Assembly (NCBI RefSeq): GCF_001029285.1
Contig: NZ_LDZY01000005.1
Coordinates: 124,001 to 188,000, forward strand
From: Desulfosporosinus acididurans
Lineage (GTDB): Bacteria; Bacillota; Desulfitobacteriia; Desulfitobacteriales; Desulfitobacteriaceae
Direction of reading: 5' to 3'
DNA: 64,000 nucleotides
The notes below the pieces were generated by a model that saw only the letters and a list, made by a program, of their open reading frames with translations, was not told the DNA's origin and searched no databases. Numbering within the stretch: the first letter of the stretch is position 1; every line of letters begins with the position of its first letter. Shown one piece after another: positions 1-7,931 of the stretch. The position numbers were made by a program, and so were the translations under genes.

Positions 1-329
1 TCAATCATCGGAGCCGAATAATCGCGGCCAATAATCTCCACAATTTTACCGTTCTGCCTTCCCCACTTAGGTTGTACTCCATCAATCATGCCAGTGTGAA
101 CATGAGTTAAATCGCTAAGATACCATTTGGCTGGATTGTCGACATAACCGTAATAGACCTTGACCTGCTGTTTCTTCCGGAACCAGTCTGATTTTAAATC
201 ATCGTTAGTAATCGTGACGTTAAAGGTGTCAGCTGCCATATAAAGCGTGTTATCCACGTCACTCTCATTAATATCCTCCGGCATGACAATTTGACCATCT
301 ACTTCTACAATGCAGCGTGGTTCACCCAT
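1..329 (-). CDS. Phage tail hub / late control protein (XkdQ/gpD-like), C-terminus outside window
   Basis: Open frame of 109 codons running off the left edge, starting at ATG 329 behind a GGAGGT ribosome site. The visible part has a short beta-rich start and ends in a stretch ending IIGRDYSAPMI. A GRDxxxxLID-like segment is typical of the phage baseplate hub family (PBSX XkdQ, P2 gpD), which forms the cell-facing end of the tail tube. Its place directly after a LysM gene and a tape measure gene matches xkdO-xkdP-xkdQ order. The family call rests on synteny and that short motif; only the N-terminal third or so is visible. Confidence 0.7.
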   Translation of the reverse strand, partial: MGEPRCIVEVDGQIVMPEDINESDVDNTLYMAADTFNVTITNDDLKSDWFRKKQQVKVYYGYVDNPAKWYLSDLTHVHTGMIDGVQPKWGRQNGKIVEIIGRDYSAPMI

Positions 330-345
330 TACAAAGCACCTCCAA

Positions 346-1104
346 TTAAACCGGAATAGCGCCTCCAGCAGCGAATCGAGCAGCATTTTCCTGGGACTGT
401 AAATAATTAATTCCGGCAGCCGTGACAGTGGCTGTCTGACGAGTTGTATAAGCGGAATTAGCACTCTGCTGATTTGTTGACGTAGACGGAATGTTTAATA
501 CTTGCCCCACGTTGATAACATTAGGGTTTGACAATTGATTAGCCTTCGCAATAGTATTAACCATTGTCGCTATATCGTTGGCCGAAGCACTACTTCCCAA
601 AGTCCTCTGAGCAATCCCCCAAAGCGTATCTCCCTGTTTAACCGTGTAGGTTTGATCCATGTATTGAGCAATGGATTCTGTGCTCGTAGTCGCTGGAGGA
701 GTTTGAGCAGGGAGAGTTGTCGTTGTCGTTTGTTGCTGTGGAGCGTTATATCCGGACTTTGGCGGGATAATAATAAGATCAATGGTATAGTCAACGCGAT
801 CATCACGGATATATTTAGGCTGAAAAGAATCAATCCTTACTTCTCTCTGAATAGGTCCGTAGAGGAGAGTTTGTGGCAACCCTTGGTCCATCAAGGATTC
901 AATAGTTTCCGCTTGTGTCCATGCATCACTGGTAACGATGGACCCGGAAAACGATAGCTTCTTTTCATCGATTCCTAAATCCTGATATGTCGGCGTATCG
1001 GACGTTTCAATCTTGTTAATCTTTCGTACGAAATCGAAGTCTAAACTCTCTTTAGGAGACAAGGCGAATATATAGCTACCTATCGCTAAACTAACCAAAG
1101 CCAA
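346..1104 (-). CDS. LysM-domain baseplate protein (XkdP-like)
   Basis: 252 aa, start TTG 1104 chosen because AGGAGGCGAG lies at good spacing. Residues about 1-125 are a phage-type N-terminal domain. A Thr/Pro/Gln-rich linker (about 122-145) follows, then a LysM domain (about 152-206) with the typical YTVKQGDTLWGIA start and a VINVGQVLNIP end. LysM binds peptidoglycan; in PBSX-type tails the equivalent protein sits between tape measure and hub and is thought to join the baseplate or help wall contact. The C-terminal 45 residues are low-complexity Ala/Thr/Gln-rich. Same operon direction as its neighbours. Confidence 0.8.
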   Translation of the reverse strand: MALVSLAIGSYIFALSPKESLDFDFVRKINKIETSDTPTYQDLGIDEKKLSFSGSIVTSDAWTQAETIESLMDQGLPQTLLYGPIQREVRIDSFQPKYIRDDRVDYTIDLIIIPPKSGYNAPQQQTTTTTLPAQTPPATTSTESIAQYMDQTYTVKQGDTLWGIAQRTLGSSASANDIATMVNTIAKANQLSNPNVINVGQVLNIPSTSTNQQSANSAYTTRQTATVTAAGINYLQSQENAARFAAGGAIPV

Positions 1105-1117
1105 TCATCTCGCCTCC

Positions 1118-3628
1118 TCATCTCGTTGGTTGTAAAGGAAGTGCTGATCGATAATACTTATCCTGTGTATTTCTGATCTCCCTCGCTGCCCCTTTAGGAT
1201 TCGTCGAAGAAACATTGTAATTATGAATGATCTGAGTCGGCGCGTTTCCTCCGTGGCCTCTACTGCCAAATGAACCGACTGACGCAGTACGTCCAGACAT
1301 CCTCTTAGCCGCGGCTTCGGCTCTCGAAGAATTATTATCAATTCCGTTCGCAAGGCCTTGGACAATATTCATCCCATAACCGGCAAAGACAACGGATGGC
1401 GAATGAATGCCAAGGAAAGACTTGAATGGACCGGCAATATACTTACTAGCAAAATTACTTATTCGGCCTCCGATCCAACCCGCGAAGTTAGTAATCCCTT
1501 GCCAAAGTCCTTTTACTATATTGCCGCCCCAATCAACCGCTTGATGCCAAAGGTTTGAAAACGTGTTGCCAATATTTGACGCAAACTGTTTCATCCAGTT
1601 CCACACTACGCCTATTACGGCGCTTACTTGCTTCCAGTGAGTAATCATAAGTATAATACCCGCAACAAGCGCCGCGATGACCACAATGACAATTCCGATT
1701 GGATTGGCTGTCATAGCTGCATTTACGAGCCATTGCACTGCCGCCCATGTTTTACTCGCGGCTGCGACTGCTAACTGAGCCGCTTTTACTGCTACAGTTT
1801 TAACCGCATTGGCCGCCATTGCAAGAGTTGATTTACCGATACCTAGCGCAAGCTGGCCAACTGATTTTGCTGCACTCAAGGCATTCGAGCCAAAGGTCTT
1901 CATAGCACCACCTGCAGTTTTTAGAGTGGATAAGCCTTTGCTTCCGACCATCGTACCTAAGCTTTTAATGCCTCCGCCAACTATTCCAGCGCCTTTTTTA
2001 ATACCCCCCCAGCCCTTACCGGCAATTCCTCCTATGCGTTTAATTAATGGGGATGAATCCTCAAGACCCGCAAATAAAGATGTTAACCTTCCTGCTCCAA
2101 GCTGGCGAAATTCAGAGTAAACTTTTCCCGTATTAGAGATTCCCTTACCGATCTTTAAACCGCCTTTTACAACACCCGCTATTCCACGGCCAGCTCCGAA
2201 TAATTCTCTGAGAGGTGCACCAACAGCAATCTTAGCAATGCCGCTTCCAATCTTAAAAGCCGCTAAGCCTCCCCATATCTTAGCCAAAGTTTCAACGAGT
2301 CCTTTATGCTTATCAATAAAACTCTGGAATTTCGGGAGTTCCTTGTTTAGAGCAGCAAAATCGTTTGTAAGGGACGGGAGAAGCATAGTTCCTACTTGAC
2401 GGCCAAAGTCTTCGAGAGTAGAAATGAATGTCGTGAATTGTTGGCTGACCTTCCCTTTGTTTATATCAACACTCTGATCAATAGTTGGAACTTTCGCCAT
2501 TTGCTGTTGCATCTGAGCAAAGTATTGTGGGTTTTGCGCTACAGCTGAAGCGATAGCCTGACCCTGTTGGCCAAAGACACGCGTCATTAATGCATTGAAC
2601 TGCTCTTTATTTCCCATCTTCTGATAGGTTTGTCCTAGAACGCTAAAGATCTGGCTAGCACCAACTAGATTCCCTTTCGAGTCGTGAAAGACGTCGCCTG
2701 TTATGCCCGCGACATTCCCCTTTTTGTCGTACGTAGCCCCCTTAAGCCAACCCATTTGCGCAAAAGCATTTACAATAGGTTTACCCATCATCGTACCCAT
2801 ATGGCTCATTGGATTTAATCGCTGGAAGAAGTCCTTAAGATTCGTCCCCCCCATCGAACCCTCCAGCCCATAACGAGCTGCAAGCCCCTGGGTAAGCATA
2901 ATATCTGACGGCGTTAAGCCCTGAATAGTTCCAACCATATTAAAATATCGCGAACTGTCCGATAACGTCCCGACATTCGAATTTGTAACGGTTGCGATAC
3001 GGTTAACCTGCTCCGCCAATTGTTTTACTTTTGCGGGGTCCATAGCAATTTGCAACTGCTCCGTCATCTGCGCGAACTGTTTTGCTGTCGTCTGCGGATC
3101 GGCACCGTTACGGTTTGTCTCAAGCTCTGAAAGGTAAGTAGCAGTTGTTCCGACATTCTGAATTTTGTTATAATCCATCCCTGCCTGAGTTAATGCCTGA
3201 TCAATGCCGAGTATTTGTCCAGTGTTAAACCTCGTATTTCGCATTGTGTTCTGAGCTTGGCTAGTAAGGTTATTCACTTGCCCATCTGTCATCCCGGTAA
3301 GCTTAAGCTGCATCTGTGTATCCTGCACACCCGCCGCCGCCTTGACAGCCCCAACAAGAGGAGCTGCCATGATGGCGCCAGTTATCAGATCATGGGTACC
3401 GGATTTGACCAGCTTATCCATAGCGTCCTGTGCAGATTTTAATTTGCCACTGACTTTATCAAGTCCCGAAATAGCACCATCAAACCAAGAGCCTCTATTT
3501 GATGCGGCATTCATCGTGTTTATTTGTGTCTGTAATGTCTCAACTTGTCTTGCAGCCTGCTGGATAGCTGGAGCCATCTCGTTTACGGCCCTAATTACCA
3601 TAGATACTGTAAAATCCGCACCGGCCAT
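1118..3628 (-). CDS. Phage tail tape measure protein
   Basis: 836 aa, the longest late gene, as expected for the protein that sets tail length and crosses the membrane at infection. I place the start at ATG 3628, seven bases after AGGAGG; the upstream GTG at 3634 is too close to that site. The first 60 residues are helical (AARQVETLQTQINTMN), residues about 90-400 resemble the TP901 tape-measure core, and about 560-700 is a Gly/Ala/Lys-rich hydrophobic region with a clear membrane-type helix near residue 655. The C-terminus has the FLGIHSPS motif common in these proteins. It lies between the frameshifted chaperone gene and the LysM gene. Confidence 0.92.
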   Translation of the reverse strand: MAGADFTVSMVIRAVNEMAPAIQQAARQVETLQTQINTMNAASNRGSWFDGAISGLDKVSGKLKSAQDAMDKLVKSGTHDLITGAIMAAPLVGAVKAAAGVQDTQMQLKLTGMTDGQVNNLTSQAQNTMRNTRFNTGQILGIDQALTQAGMDYNKIQNVGTTATYLSELETNRNGADPQTTAKQFAQMTEQLQIAMDPAKVKQLAEQVNRIATVTNSNVGTLSDSSRYFNMVGTIQGLTPSDIMLTQGLAARYGLEGSMGGTNLKDFFQRLNPMSHMGTMMGKPIVNAFAQMGWLKGATYDKKGNVAGITGDVFHDSKGNLVGASQIFSVLGQTYQKMGNKEQFNALMTRVFGQQGQAIASAVAQNPQYFAQMQQQMAKVPTIDQSVDINKGKVSQQFTTFISTLEDFGRQVGTMLLPSLTNDFAALNKELPKFQSFIDKHKGLVETLAKIWGGLAAFKIGSGIAKIAVGAPLRELFGAGRGIAGVVKGGLKIGKGISNTGKVYSEFRQLGAGRLTSLFAGLEDSSPLIKRIGGIAGKGWGGIKKGAGIVGGGIKSLGTMVGSKGLSTLKTAGGAMKTFGSNALSAAKSVGQLALGIGKSTLAMAANAVKTVAVKAAQLAVAAASKTWAAVQWLVNAAMTANPIGIVIVVIAALVAGIILMITHWKQVSAVIGVVWNWMKQFASNIGNTFSNLWHQAVDWGGNIVKGLWQGITNFAGWIGGRISNFASKYIAGPFKSFLGIHSPSVVFAGYGMNIVQGLANGIDNNSSRAEAAAKRMSGRTASVGSFGSRGHGGNAPTQIIHNYNVSSTNPKGAAREIRNTQDKYYRSALPLQPTR

Positions 3629-3708
3629 TATCACCCCTCCTCACCTTCCAGATGTATCCACAACAAAACCGCCCTCATATAGAGAGCAGCTTTACTTCTA
3701 GGTACGTC

Positions 3709-3858
3709 TTAATCTTTGTTTAACTCATCTTGCAACCAAACAAATGACTCCCACATAGCCTCTTTTAGATCGCTGTTGAGGCTGAGCCATCGGTCGATGG
3801 AGCACTGGCAAGGCTTTGCGAGCTGAACCCATCTGTAGAGGTCGAGTTCCCGAGCAAA
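3709..3858 (-). CDS. Tail chaperone frameshift extension (gpGT-like C-terminus)
   Basis: In the -1 frame after the slippery site, an open stretch of 49 codons runs to a TAA at 3709-3711. It reads ARELDLYRWVQLAKPCQC, then SIDRWLSLNSDLKEAMWES and a short end, which is a far more protein-like tail than the Ser/Thr-rich zero-frame end. Joined to the first 107 codons it gives a 156-aa fusion. The Trp-rich segment resembles the C-terminal domains of myophage chaperone fusions. There is no good independent ribosome site, so I infer translation only by -1 slippage. Confidence 0.72.
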   Translation of the reverse strand, partial: FARELDLYRWVQLAKPCQCSIDRWLSLNSDLKEAMWESFVWLQDELNKD

Positions 3859-4178
3859 AAAGCTGCTTTCTCCTTTGCATCCGCCATTTTTGCTTCTGTC
3901 ATACCGAACATTTCAGAATGAACAGCTTGATAGTACTGAACATCCATATCGTTCCATTCGTTAAACAGATTTTTATAGTTGGGATCTGGAACTTTCCCAT
4001 CAACCTCCGTTACGACTTTCGCCTGAACGTAGAGATTAATCAGTAAGCTACCTGTAACAACGTTATCCTGATCCATTGGAACCATCTGAGTGACATTCAT
4101 CCGGTCTAAACCTGTTGGATTTCGAAATTTAATAACTTTCCCTGATGGTAATGTTAAGGGTCCATAAACTTGCGACAT
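3765..4178 (-). CDS. Tail assembly chaperone, short form (XkdN-like)
   Basis: 137 aa in frame 0, start ATG 4178 after AGGAGGAAAAGATC. Its place between tail tube and tape measure genes is that of the gpG/XkdN tail assembly chaperone, which coats the tape measure during tail polymerisation. The last 30 residues are Ser/Thr-rich and look like a read-through tail rather than a folded domain, which fits a gene whose functional partner is made by frameshifting just upstream. A slippery heptamer lies at 3855-3861. Sequence similarity to the chaperone family is weak by eye; position and frameshift are the main support. Confidence 0.8.
   Translation of the reverse strand: MSQVYGPLTLPSGKVIKFRNPTGLDRMNVTQMVPMDQDNVVTGSLLINLYVQAKVVTEVDGKVPDPNYKNLFNEWNDMDVQYYQAVHSEMFGMTEAKMADAKEKAAFLLGNSTSTDGFSSQSLASAPSTDGSASTAI
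3855..3861 (-). promoter_or_regulatory. Programmed -1 ribosomal frameshift site T TTT TTG
   Basis: On the minus strand the zero-frame codons are GCT TTT TTG, giving the canonical X XXY YYZ heptamer T TTT TTG. Slippage back one base joins the upstream chaperone frame to the open -1 frame that ends at 3709. A slip of this kind between overlapping frames upstream of the tape measure gene is a conserved trait of long-tailed phages. Confidence 0.78.
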
Positions 4179-4208
4179 GATCTTTTCCTCCTTGGTTTTG
4201 TTTAATAG

Positions 4209-4643
4209 TTACGCTTCAATAAGCCCTTCCGCTTTAAACGAAAGGTTGCTCTCCACTACGCCTTTACCTTGCTTGATAGAAAGGGCGGTTTTATCAATAA
4301 TGACACCTGTGAGCTGATATGTCCCGTTCAATCCTTTGTCTGGCGCGTTAATAGTGGTTGTAATTACAAACCGGGGACTCGCCGGGATGTTCTGTCCTGG
4401 CTGCAAATTGCCAGTTCCCACAGTGGCCGCTACGATGTTCATATCCAACCAGCCTCGTTTAAGCGTCCCATCAAGAGTGATATCGCCATCCAATAAGATA
4501 GGCATCCGACTGTTGAGGGTTTGATAGGTCTCCACTGCATTAGCAATGTTAATATCAACCTCTTGCCACTCACCGGCAAGCTCTGGGCCATTAGGACCCA
4601 TTACACTAGCAGAAACGTCATGACCCTGTACTGGTCTGTTCAT
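4209..4643 (-). CDS. Phage tail tube protein (XkdM-like)
   Basis: 144 aa, start ATG 4643 after GAGGAGGAACAGC. It has the compact beta-rich composition of contractile-tail tube proteins, with the segments GEWQEVDINI, ITLDGTLKRGW and LTGVIIDKTALSIKQGKGV, and ends NLSFKAEGLIEA. It would polymerise into the inner tube inside the sheath. In PBSX the tube gene directly follows the sheath gene; here a small ferredoxin gene is wedged between them and overlaps this gene's start by 26 bp. Confidence 0.87.
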   Translation of the reverse strand: MNRPVQGHDVSASVMGPNGPELAGEWQEVDINIANAVETYQTLNSRMPILLDGDITLDGTLKRGWLDMNIVAATVGTGNLQPGQNIPASPRFVITTTINAPDKGLNGTYQLTGVIIDKTALSIKQGKGVVESNLSFKAEGLIEA

Positions 4644-4926
4644 GCTGTTCCTCCTCTCTGTTCTGTTCGGTACTTAAATCTTCTTGATATTTAGGTTCTT
4701 TAATTTCCTCAGGCTCCTTAAGCCCATCAGATTTTTTAACTTCCGCAGGCTTTTTTTCGGCTTTAATTAATCCTATCGGGCAAGCAGAAATACAAAGTCC
4801 GCACTCAATACAGCCTTCTCCGATAACAGCTTTACCATCATTAATTGCAATTGCGTTTGTCGGGCAAACGCCAGGACGGACGCATTTCCCACAGCCTGGA
4901 CAGTGCTTAAGAATAGTTACGCTCAT
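4618..4926 (-). CDS. Ferredoxin-like 2[4Fe-4S] protein inside the phage tail operon
   Basis: 102 aa. The ATG at 4926 overlaps the sheath stop as ATGA, suggesting translational coupling; a GTG at 4947 is an alternative start. Eight cysteines form two cluster motifs: C9-x2-C-x2-C-x5-C-P (residues 9-22) and C39-x2-C-x2-C-x3-C-P (residues 39-50), the second a textbook bacterial ferredoxin motif. Residues about 57-102 are a Lys/Glu/Pro-rich tail with no visible fold. The coding end overlaps the tail tube gene. Known ferredoxins shuttle electrons; whether this one does, or is a structural tail part or chaperone partner, cannot be told. It is co-oriented, coupled and flanked by essential tail genes, so it is probably expressed with the virion. 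Confidence 0.9.
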   Translation of the reverse strand: MSVTILKHCPGCGKCVRPGVCPTNAIAINDGKAVIGEGCIECGLCISACPIGLIKAEKKPAEVKKSDGLKEPEEIKEPKYQEDLSTEQNREEEQHEQTSTGS

Positions 4927-6311
4927 GATGAACTCGCCCCGCTCCACTGCGCAATGTAGTTATCAATAAAGTCAGCCGCAAATAACGGTTGAACGCTTAT
5001 TGAAGTAACAACCCGGCGCTGATTATTTGAATCGCGATAAGCCGTCGTTGGCTGATAATCAGTAATCTCTTCATTTTTCGTCTTGGCCGTCAAGAGGTGA
5101 TTATCAATCCATGTTGCTAACTGCTGAGGTAACTTTGGATCCGTGCTCGATTTTGCCCACTGAGTTCCAATATAAATTTCAGTTTCAAGCTTATCGAATT
5201 CACGGCGAACGTTGATCTGCGACCAATCGTCACTGCTGCCATCCGTCGGCATCACAAACATATTCACGCCATTTCGGATAACAAAATCACCGGTTAGCAG
5301 ATCGAGCGTAATCGGGCTTACTCGTGCCTTCGTAAGATCGAAAACGTCGTCATCGTCATATGCAATCTCCAAACTGGATAATCCTTGAACAACTTGATTC
5401 GATGGGCTTTCACACGCCAGGATATTCGAAAGCACACCGGCATAATGGCCGTCCGTAGCAACCACTACACCCGACAAATCGTCAAACGTCCCCCAAGGCG
5501 ATGCCATAATCCCACGTAATCCCTGAAGGCTTGCCATGGCTGTAACTGTAGCTATCTTGGCCTGACCGCTTGGCATATTAAGAACTGGGAAACACAGACC
5601 ATTTGCGACGTTTGTGTTGGCTCCCATCGCAAGAAGAGCAGCCTGTATCGTTGCACTGGACTGTTGCGCACACAAAACAATGTGCACCGGCACATTCGAG
5701 AGGGCATTAAGGCCAGTGACATAATCCGAATCTTGCGTAGTGGCTCCGTCATCCCCGCCAGTTAACGGTGTCGCGCTAATGGGTACCGGCAATGCATTTG
5801 CTCCTGATGCCGCAGCTACACTTACATTCGAGTCAACAACCGTATTTAAGTTGGTTAGCGTAAGATTGTCATAGATCTGCGAAGTGCCGTCTGCAATGAC
5901 AATTAACTTAACCGTACTCGGAGCTGTTCCTGCCTGCCATGACACTGAGATTGGTTTAGTCCCAGGGTACAACGCAGTAACAACAACCGAAGGCTTACTG
6001 GTTGAGTCGTTCGTCGTTAACGACGCTTTCGCTGCGGAAGCTCCAGCGATACGTATTACGGTCACATCTGCACTCTTGTTTTGTTTATAAATTCCATGTA
6101 ATGAAAGCCAGCCGGTTAATCCTGCTGTATAACCGCCAAAAATATCTTTGAATGACTGTTCAGCATAAGCTCGAATAGGTACCCCTACAGGTCCCCAGCT
6201 AAACGTCCCAACCAGACCGATGCTTCCCATGCTTACATTCGGCTGCTGGTTCGTTGCTTGCGGTTTCTCGATAAGATCTATTCGAGGCACCACATATTGT
6301 GGTTCTTGCAT
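4923..6311 (-). CDS. Contractile tail sheath protein (XkdK-like)
   Basis: 462 aa, start ATG 6311 after AGGAGGTTAAGCC. Features of myophage sheath proteins are visible: an N-terminal strand followed by GSIGLVGTFSWGPVGVP (about 28-44), a central domain with repeated ALSNVPVHIVLCAQQ and GLRGIMASPWGTFDDLSG segments, and a C-terminal region with GVNMFVMPTDGSSDDWSQIN and RREFDKLETEIY. The length fits XkdK (about 466 aa). Its presence shows that the prophage is a contractile-tailed (myovirus) type. The ferredoxin gene follows with a 4-bp overlap. Confidence 0.93.
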   Translation of the reverse strand: MQEPQYVVPRIDLIEKPQATNQQPNVSMGSIGLVGTFSWGPVGVPIRAYAEQSFKDIFGGYTAGLTGWLSLHGIYKQNKSADVTVIRIAGASAAKASLTTNDSTSKPSVVVTALYPGTKPISVSWQAGTAPSTVKLIVIADGTSQIYDNLTLTNLNTVVDSNVSVAAASGANALPVPISATPLTGGDDGATTQDSDYVTGLNALSNVPVHIVLCAQQSSATIQAALLAMGANTNVANGLCFPVLNMPSGQAKIATVTAMASLQGLRGIMASPWGTFDDLSGVVVATDGHYAGVLSNILACESPSNQVVQGLSSLEIAYDDDDVFDLTKARVSPITLDLLTGDFVIRNGVNMFVMPTDGSSDDWSQINVRREFDKLETEIYIGTQWAKSSTDPKLPQQLATWIDNHLLTAKTKNEEITDYQPTTAYRDSNNQRRVVTSISVQPLFAADFIDNYIAQWSGASSS

Positions 6312-6315
6312 TGGC

Positions 6316-6804
6316 TTAACCTCCTATCGTCATAATTTCAGTAAAATCAAGTTCTTCCATCGGCTCAGACGGCGTAATGGATCGTGTACGAGGTCCATAA
6401 TACGTTACTTCCCATACGGCTTCACCAAGATGAAGAACCTCAGTTTGGCTCGCATTGACTGTCGCGAACTCCCATTCAGAAAGAAAGCTATCGTCAAGCA
6501 GTCCTCCTAATCTTGGGGTGTCTGCCGTAAGAAGTAATCGTATTTCCTCGGCCAAGGCGCGAATGCGGGCTTCTCCATTCTCAGGGTCCATATCCTGAAG
6601 GCCAATACCAATATGAATTTTAGCGTCCACTTCGTCATCGTCATTGGTATAGGGTTTGAAGTTTTGTTTGGGAACCCAAACACTACATGTCGTTTCGAGA
6701 CCAGGAATCATACCCTCGACCTTATGAAAGGTTATTATAGGCTCAGGCAACAACGTATCCGCTTGGATAGCCGCTGTGATCGCATTAAGAATATCATCAA
6801 GCAT
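6316..6804 (-). CDS. Probable tail terminator / tail completion protein
   Basis: 162 aa, ATG 6804 after AAGGAACGTG. It lies just before the sheath gene and just after the virion morphogenesis gene, which is where PBSX-type phages carry XkdJ and others a gpU-like tail terminator. Visible features are an N-terminal helix (DDILNAITAAIQ), a beta-rich middle with WVPKQNFKPYTND, and a helical repeat GEARIRALAEEIRLLL. No catalytic motif. Function is assigned from synteny only. Confidence 0.6.
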   Translation of the reverse strand: MLDDILNAITAAIQADTLLPEPIITFHKVEGMIPGLETTCSVWVPKQNFKPYTNDDDEVDAKIHIGIGLQDMDPENGEARIRALAEEIRLLLTADTPRLGGLLDDSFLSEWEFATVNASQTEVLHLGEAVWEVTYYGPRTRSITPSEPMEELDFTEIMTIGG

Positions 6805-6808
6805 TTAA

Positions 6809-7444
6809 TCACGTTCCTTCTCGGATATAGGCCATCGTTAAGCGCTCGATCACGGCAATATCTTCAAGTTGAATTGCGAGGTACGGGCGAGCTGGAATTT
6901 TGCGTTCGGGAATATTCGCAGAGCGCCGGATAATAGTACCGTTTGCCGTTGGGATCACTAGCGCTTGCTTATCCTTCGGCTTAATCGTAATCGGCCCAAT
7001 CGTGCCCCCGAGCTGATGAATGCGGGCATAAGGGAGAGAGGAACCAATCACAACACTGGAGTCTGTTACCTCTCCAAGAACAATGCTCTGACGCAGCTCT
7101 CCGCTCTGGACCAGTATCTTGTGGCCGCCTACGTCCTTCTCTACTCTTGAAGACTCAATGCTCCGCTTTGTTGATTCCTTTTTCGCACTCTGCCATCTCT
7201 TCGTACTCTGTGCTTTTTGAACAGCCGAAGCTTGATAAGACGCAGCCGTCTTTGCACTAAGCGGCTTCCATTTTGGTCGACCTTCCATTGCAAAGTTCTC
7301 ATGAACCGAAGCAATTAAAGCAATTCCAATACGACCCATAAGCGGACTTAGACGAACGCCACGGACGGCCATTGACTCCAAAACGTTTTGAACCGTGTCA
7401 ATGCCTTTTGCCTCAATCTTGATCTCAACATTACTCACGGCCAT
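6809..7444 (-). CDS. Phage virion morphogenesis protein (Mu gpG / HK97 gp10-type)
   Basis: 211 aa, ATG 7444, overlapping the previous gene by 10 bp. The family pattern is clear: an early FAMEGRPKWKPLSAKTA segment (W-K-P-L, residues about 50-70), then LVQSGELRQSI (about 120-130) and SLPYARIHQLGG (about 145-157), typical of phage tail completion/virion morphogenesis proteins. It would act at the head-tail joint. A Lys/Ser-rich stretch at about 75-105 is likely flexible. Confidence 0.87.
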   Translation of the reverse strand: MAVSNVEIKIEAKGIDTVQNVLESMAVRGVRLSPLMGRIGIALIASVHENFAMEGRPKWKPLSAKTAASYQASAVQKAQSTKRWQSAKKESTKRSIESSRVEKDVGGHKILVQSGELRQSIVLGEVTDSSVVIGSSLPYARIHQLGGTIGPITIKPKDKQALVIPTANGTIIRRSANIPERKIPARPYLAIQLEDIAVIERLTMAYIREGT

Positions 7445-7920
7445 TCCCTCACATTCGAGAGGGGCGATTGAGTAGCCCAGTCAAACTGTTTTAAACGCCC
7501 TTGAACGCGTTGGTTGGGATGAGGTGTTGTCGAAGCAATCGCCCGACGCATTTCAGGAGCATCCGGCTGCTGTTTTACTACATTTTCAAAATCATCCAGG
7601 GTGGAATTTTCCAGAACATACTCCAGGTCCGACTCCGCGCGCTTGCGATAGACTTCAGCCATCGGCGTATTTTCTCTGTAATTCACGCCAGAAAAATGCG
7701 TCTGACAAAGAAGCGCAGCGGCCATATCTGCCGCAATTGAGTTAATGATCGGCGGTACCGGATCTTCCAAAGGTACAACATAATGAGGCTGCAACAAGTT
7801 GTTTAGTCTTGCTACAGCCTTATCGATAAAGGTTTGAACGTACGAATCTGTAAATATCGTTGGTGATGCTTGAAAGAGCTTATTCAGAGCCGTTACGTCT
7901 GAAGGTACACAATAGGGCAT
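7435..7920 (-). CDS. Head-tail connector protein (Mu gp36 / DUF1320 family)
   Basis: 161 aa, ATG 7920 after AGGAGGGGTAAAT. It starts with the compact helical pattern of DUF1320: MPYCVPSDVTALNKLF, then YVQTFIDKAVARLNNLL, and IADMAAALLCQTHFS. In Mu-like phages this gene lies right after the major capsid gene and encodes a head completion/adaptor protein, the same place as here. The end overlaps the next gene's start. Confidence 0.83.
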   Translation of the reverse strand: MPYCVPSDVTALNKLFQASPTIFTDSYVQTFIDKAVARLNNLLQPHYVVPLEDPVPPIINSIAADMAAALLCQTHFSGVNYRENTPMAEVYRKRAESDLEYVLENSTLDDFENVVKQQPDAPEMRRAIASTTPHPNQRVQGRLKQFDWATQSPLSNVREWP

Positions 7921-7931
7921 ATTTACCCCTC

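Noticed and set aside
535-957. Plus-strand open frame over the LysM gene
   Set aside because: Shadow of the minus-strand gene; no ribosome site and no recognisable domain.
3626-3680. Tiny 15-codon frame between the chaperone extension and tape measure
   Set aside because: No ribosome site of its own and it contains the tape measure ribosome site.
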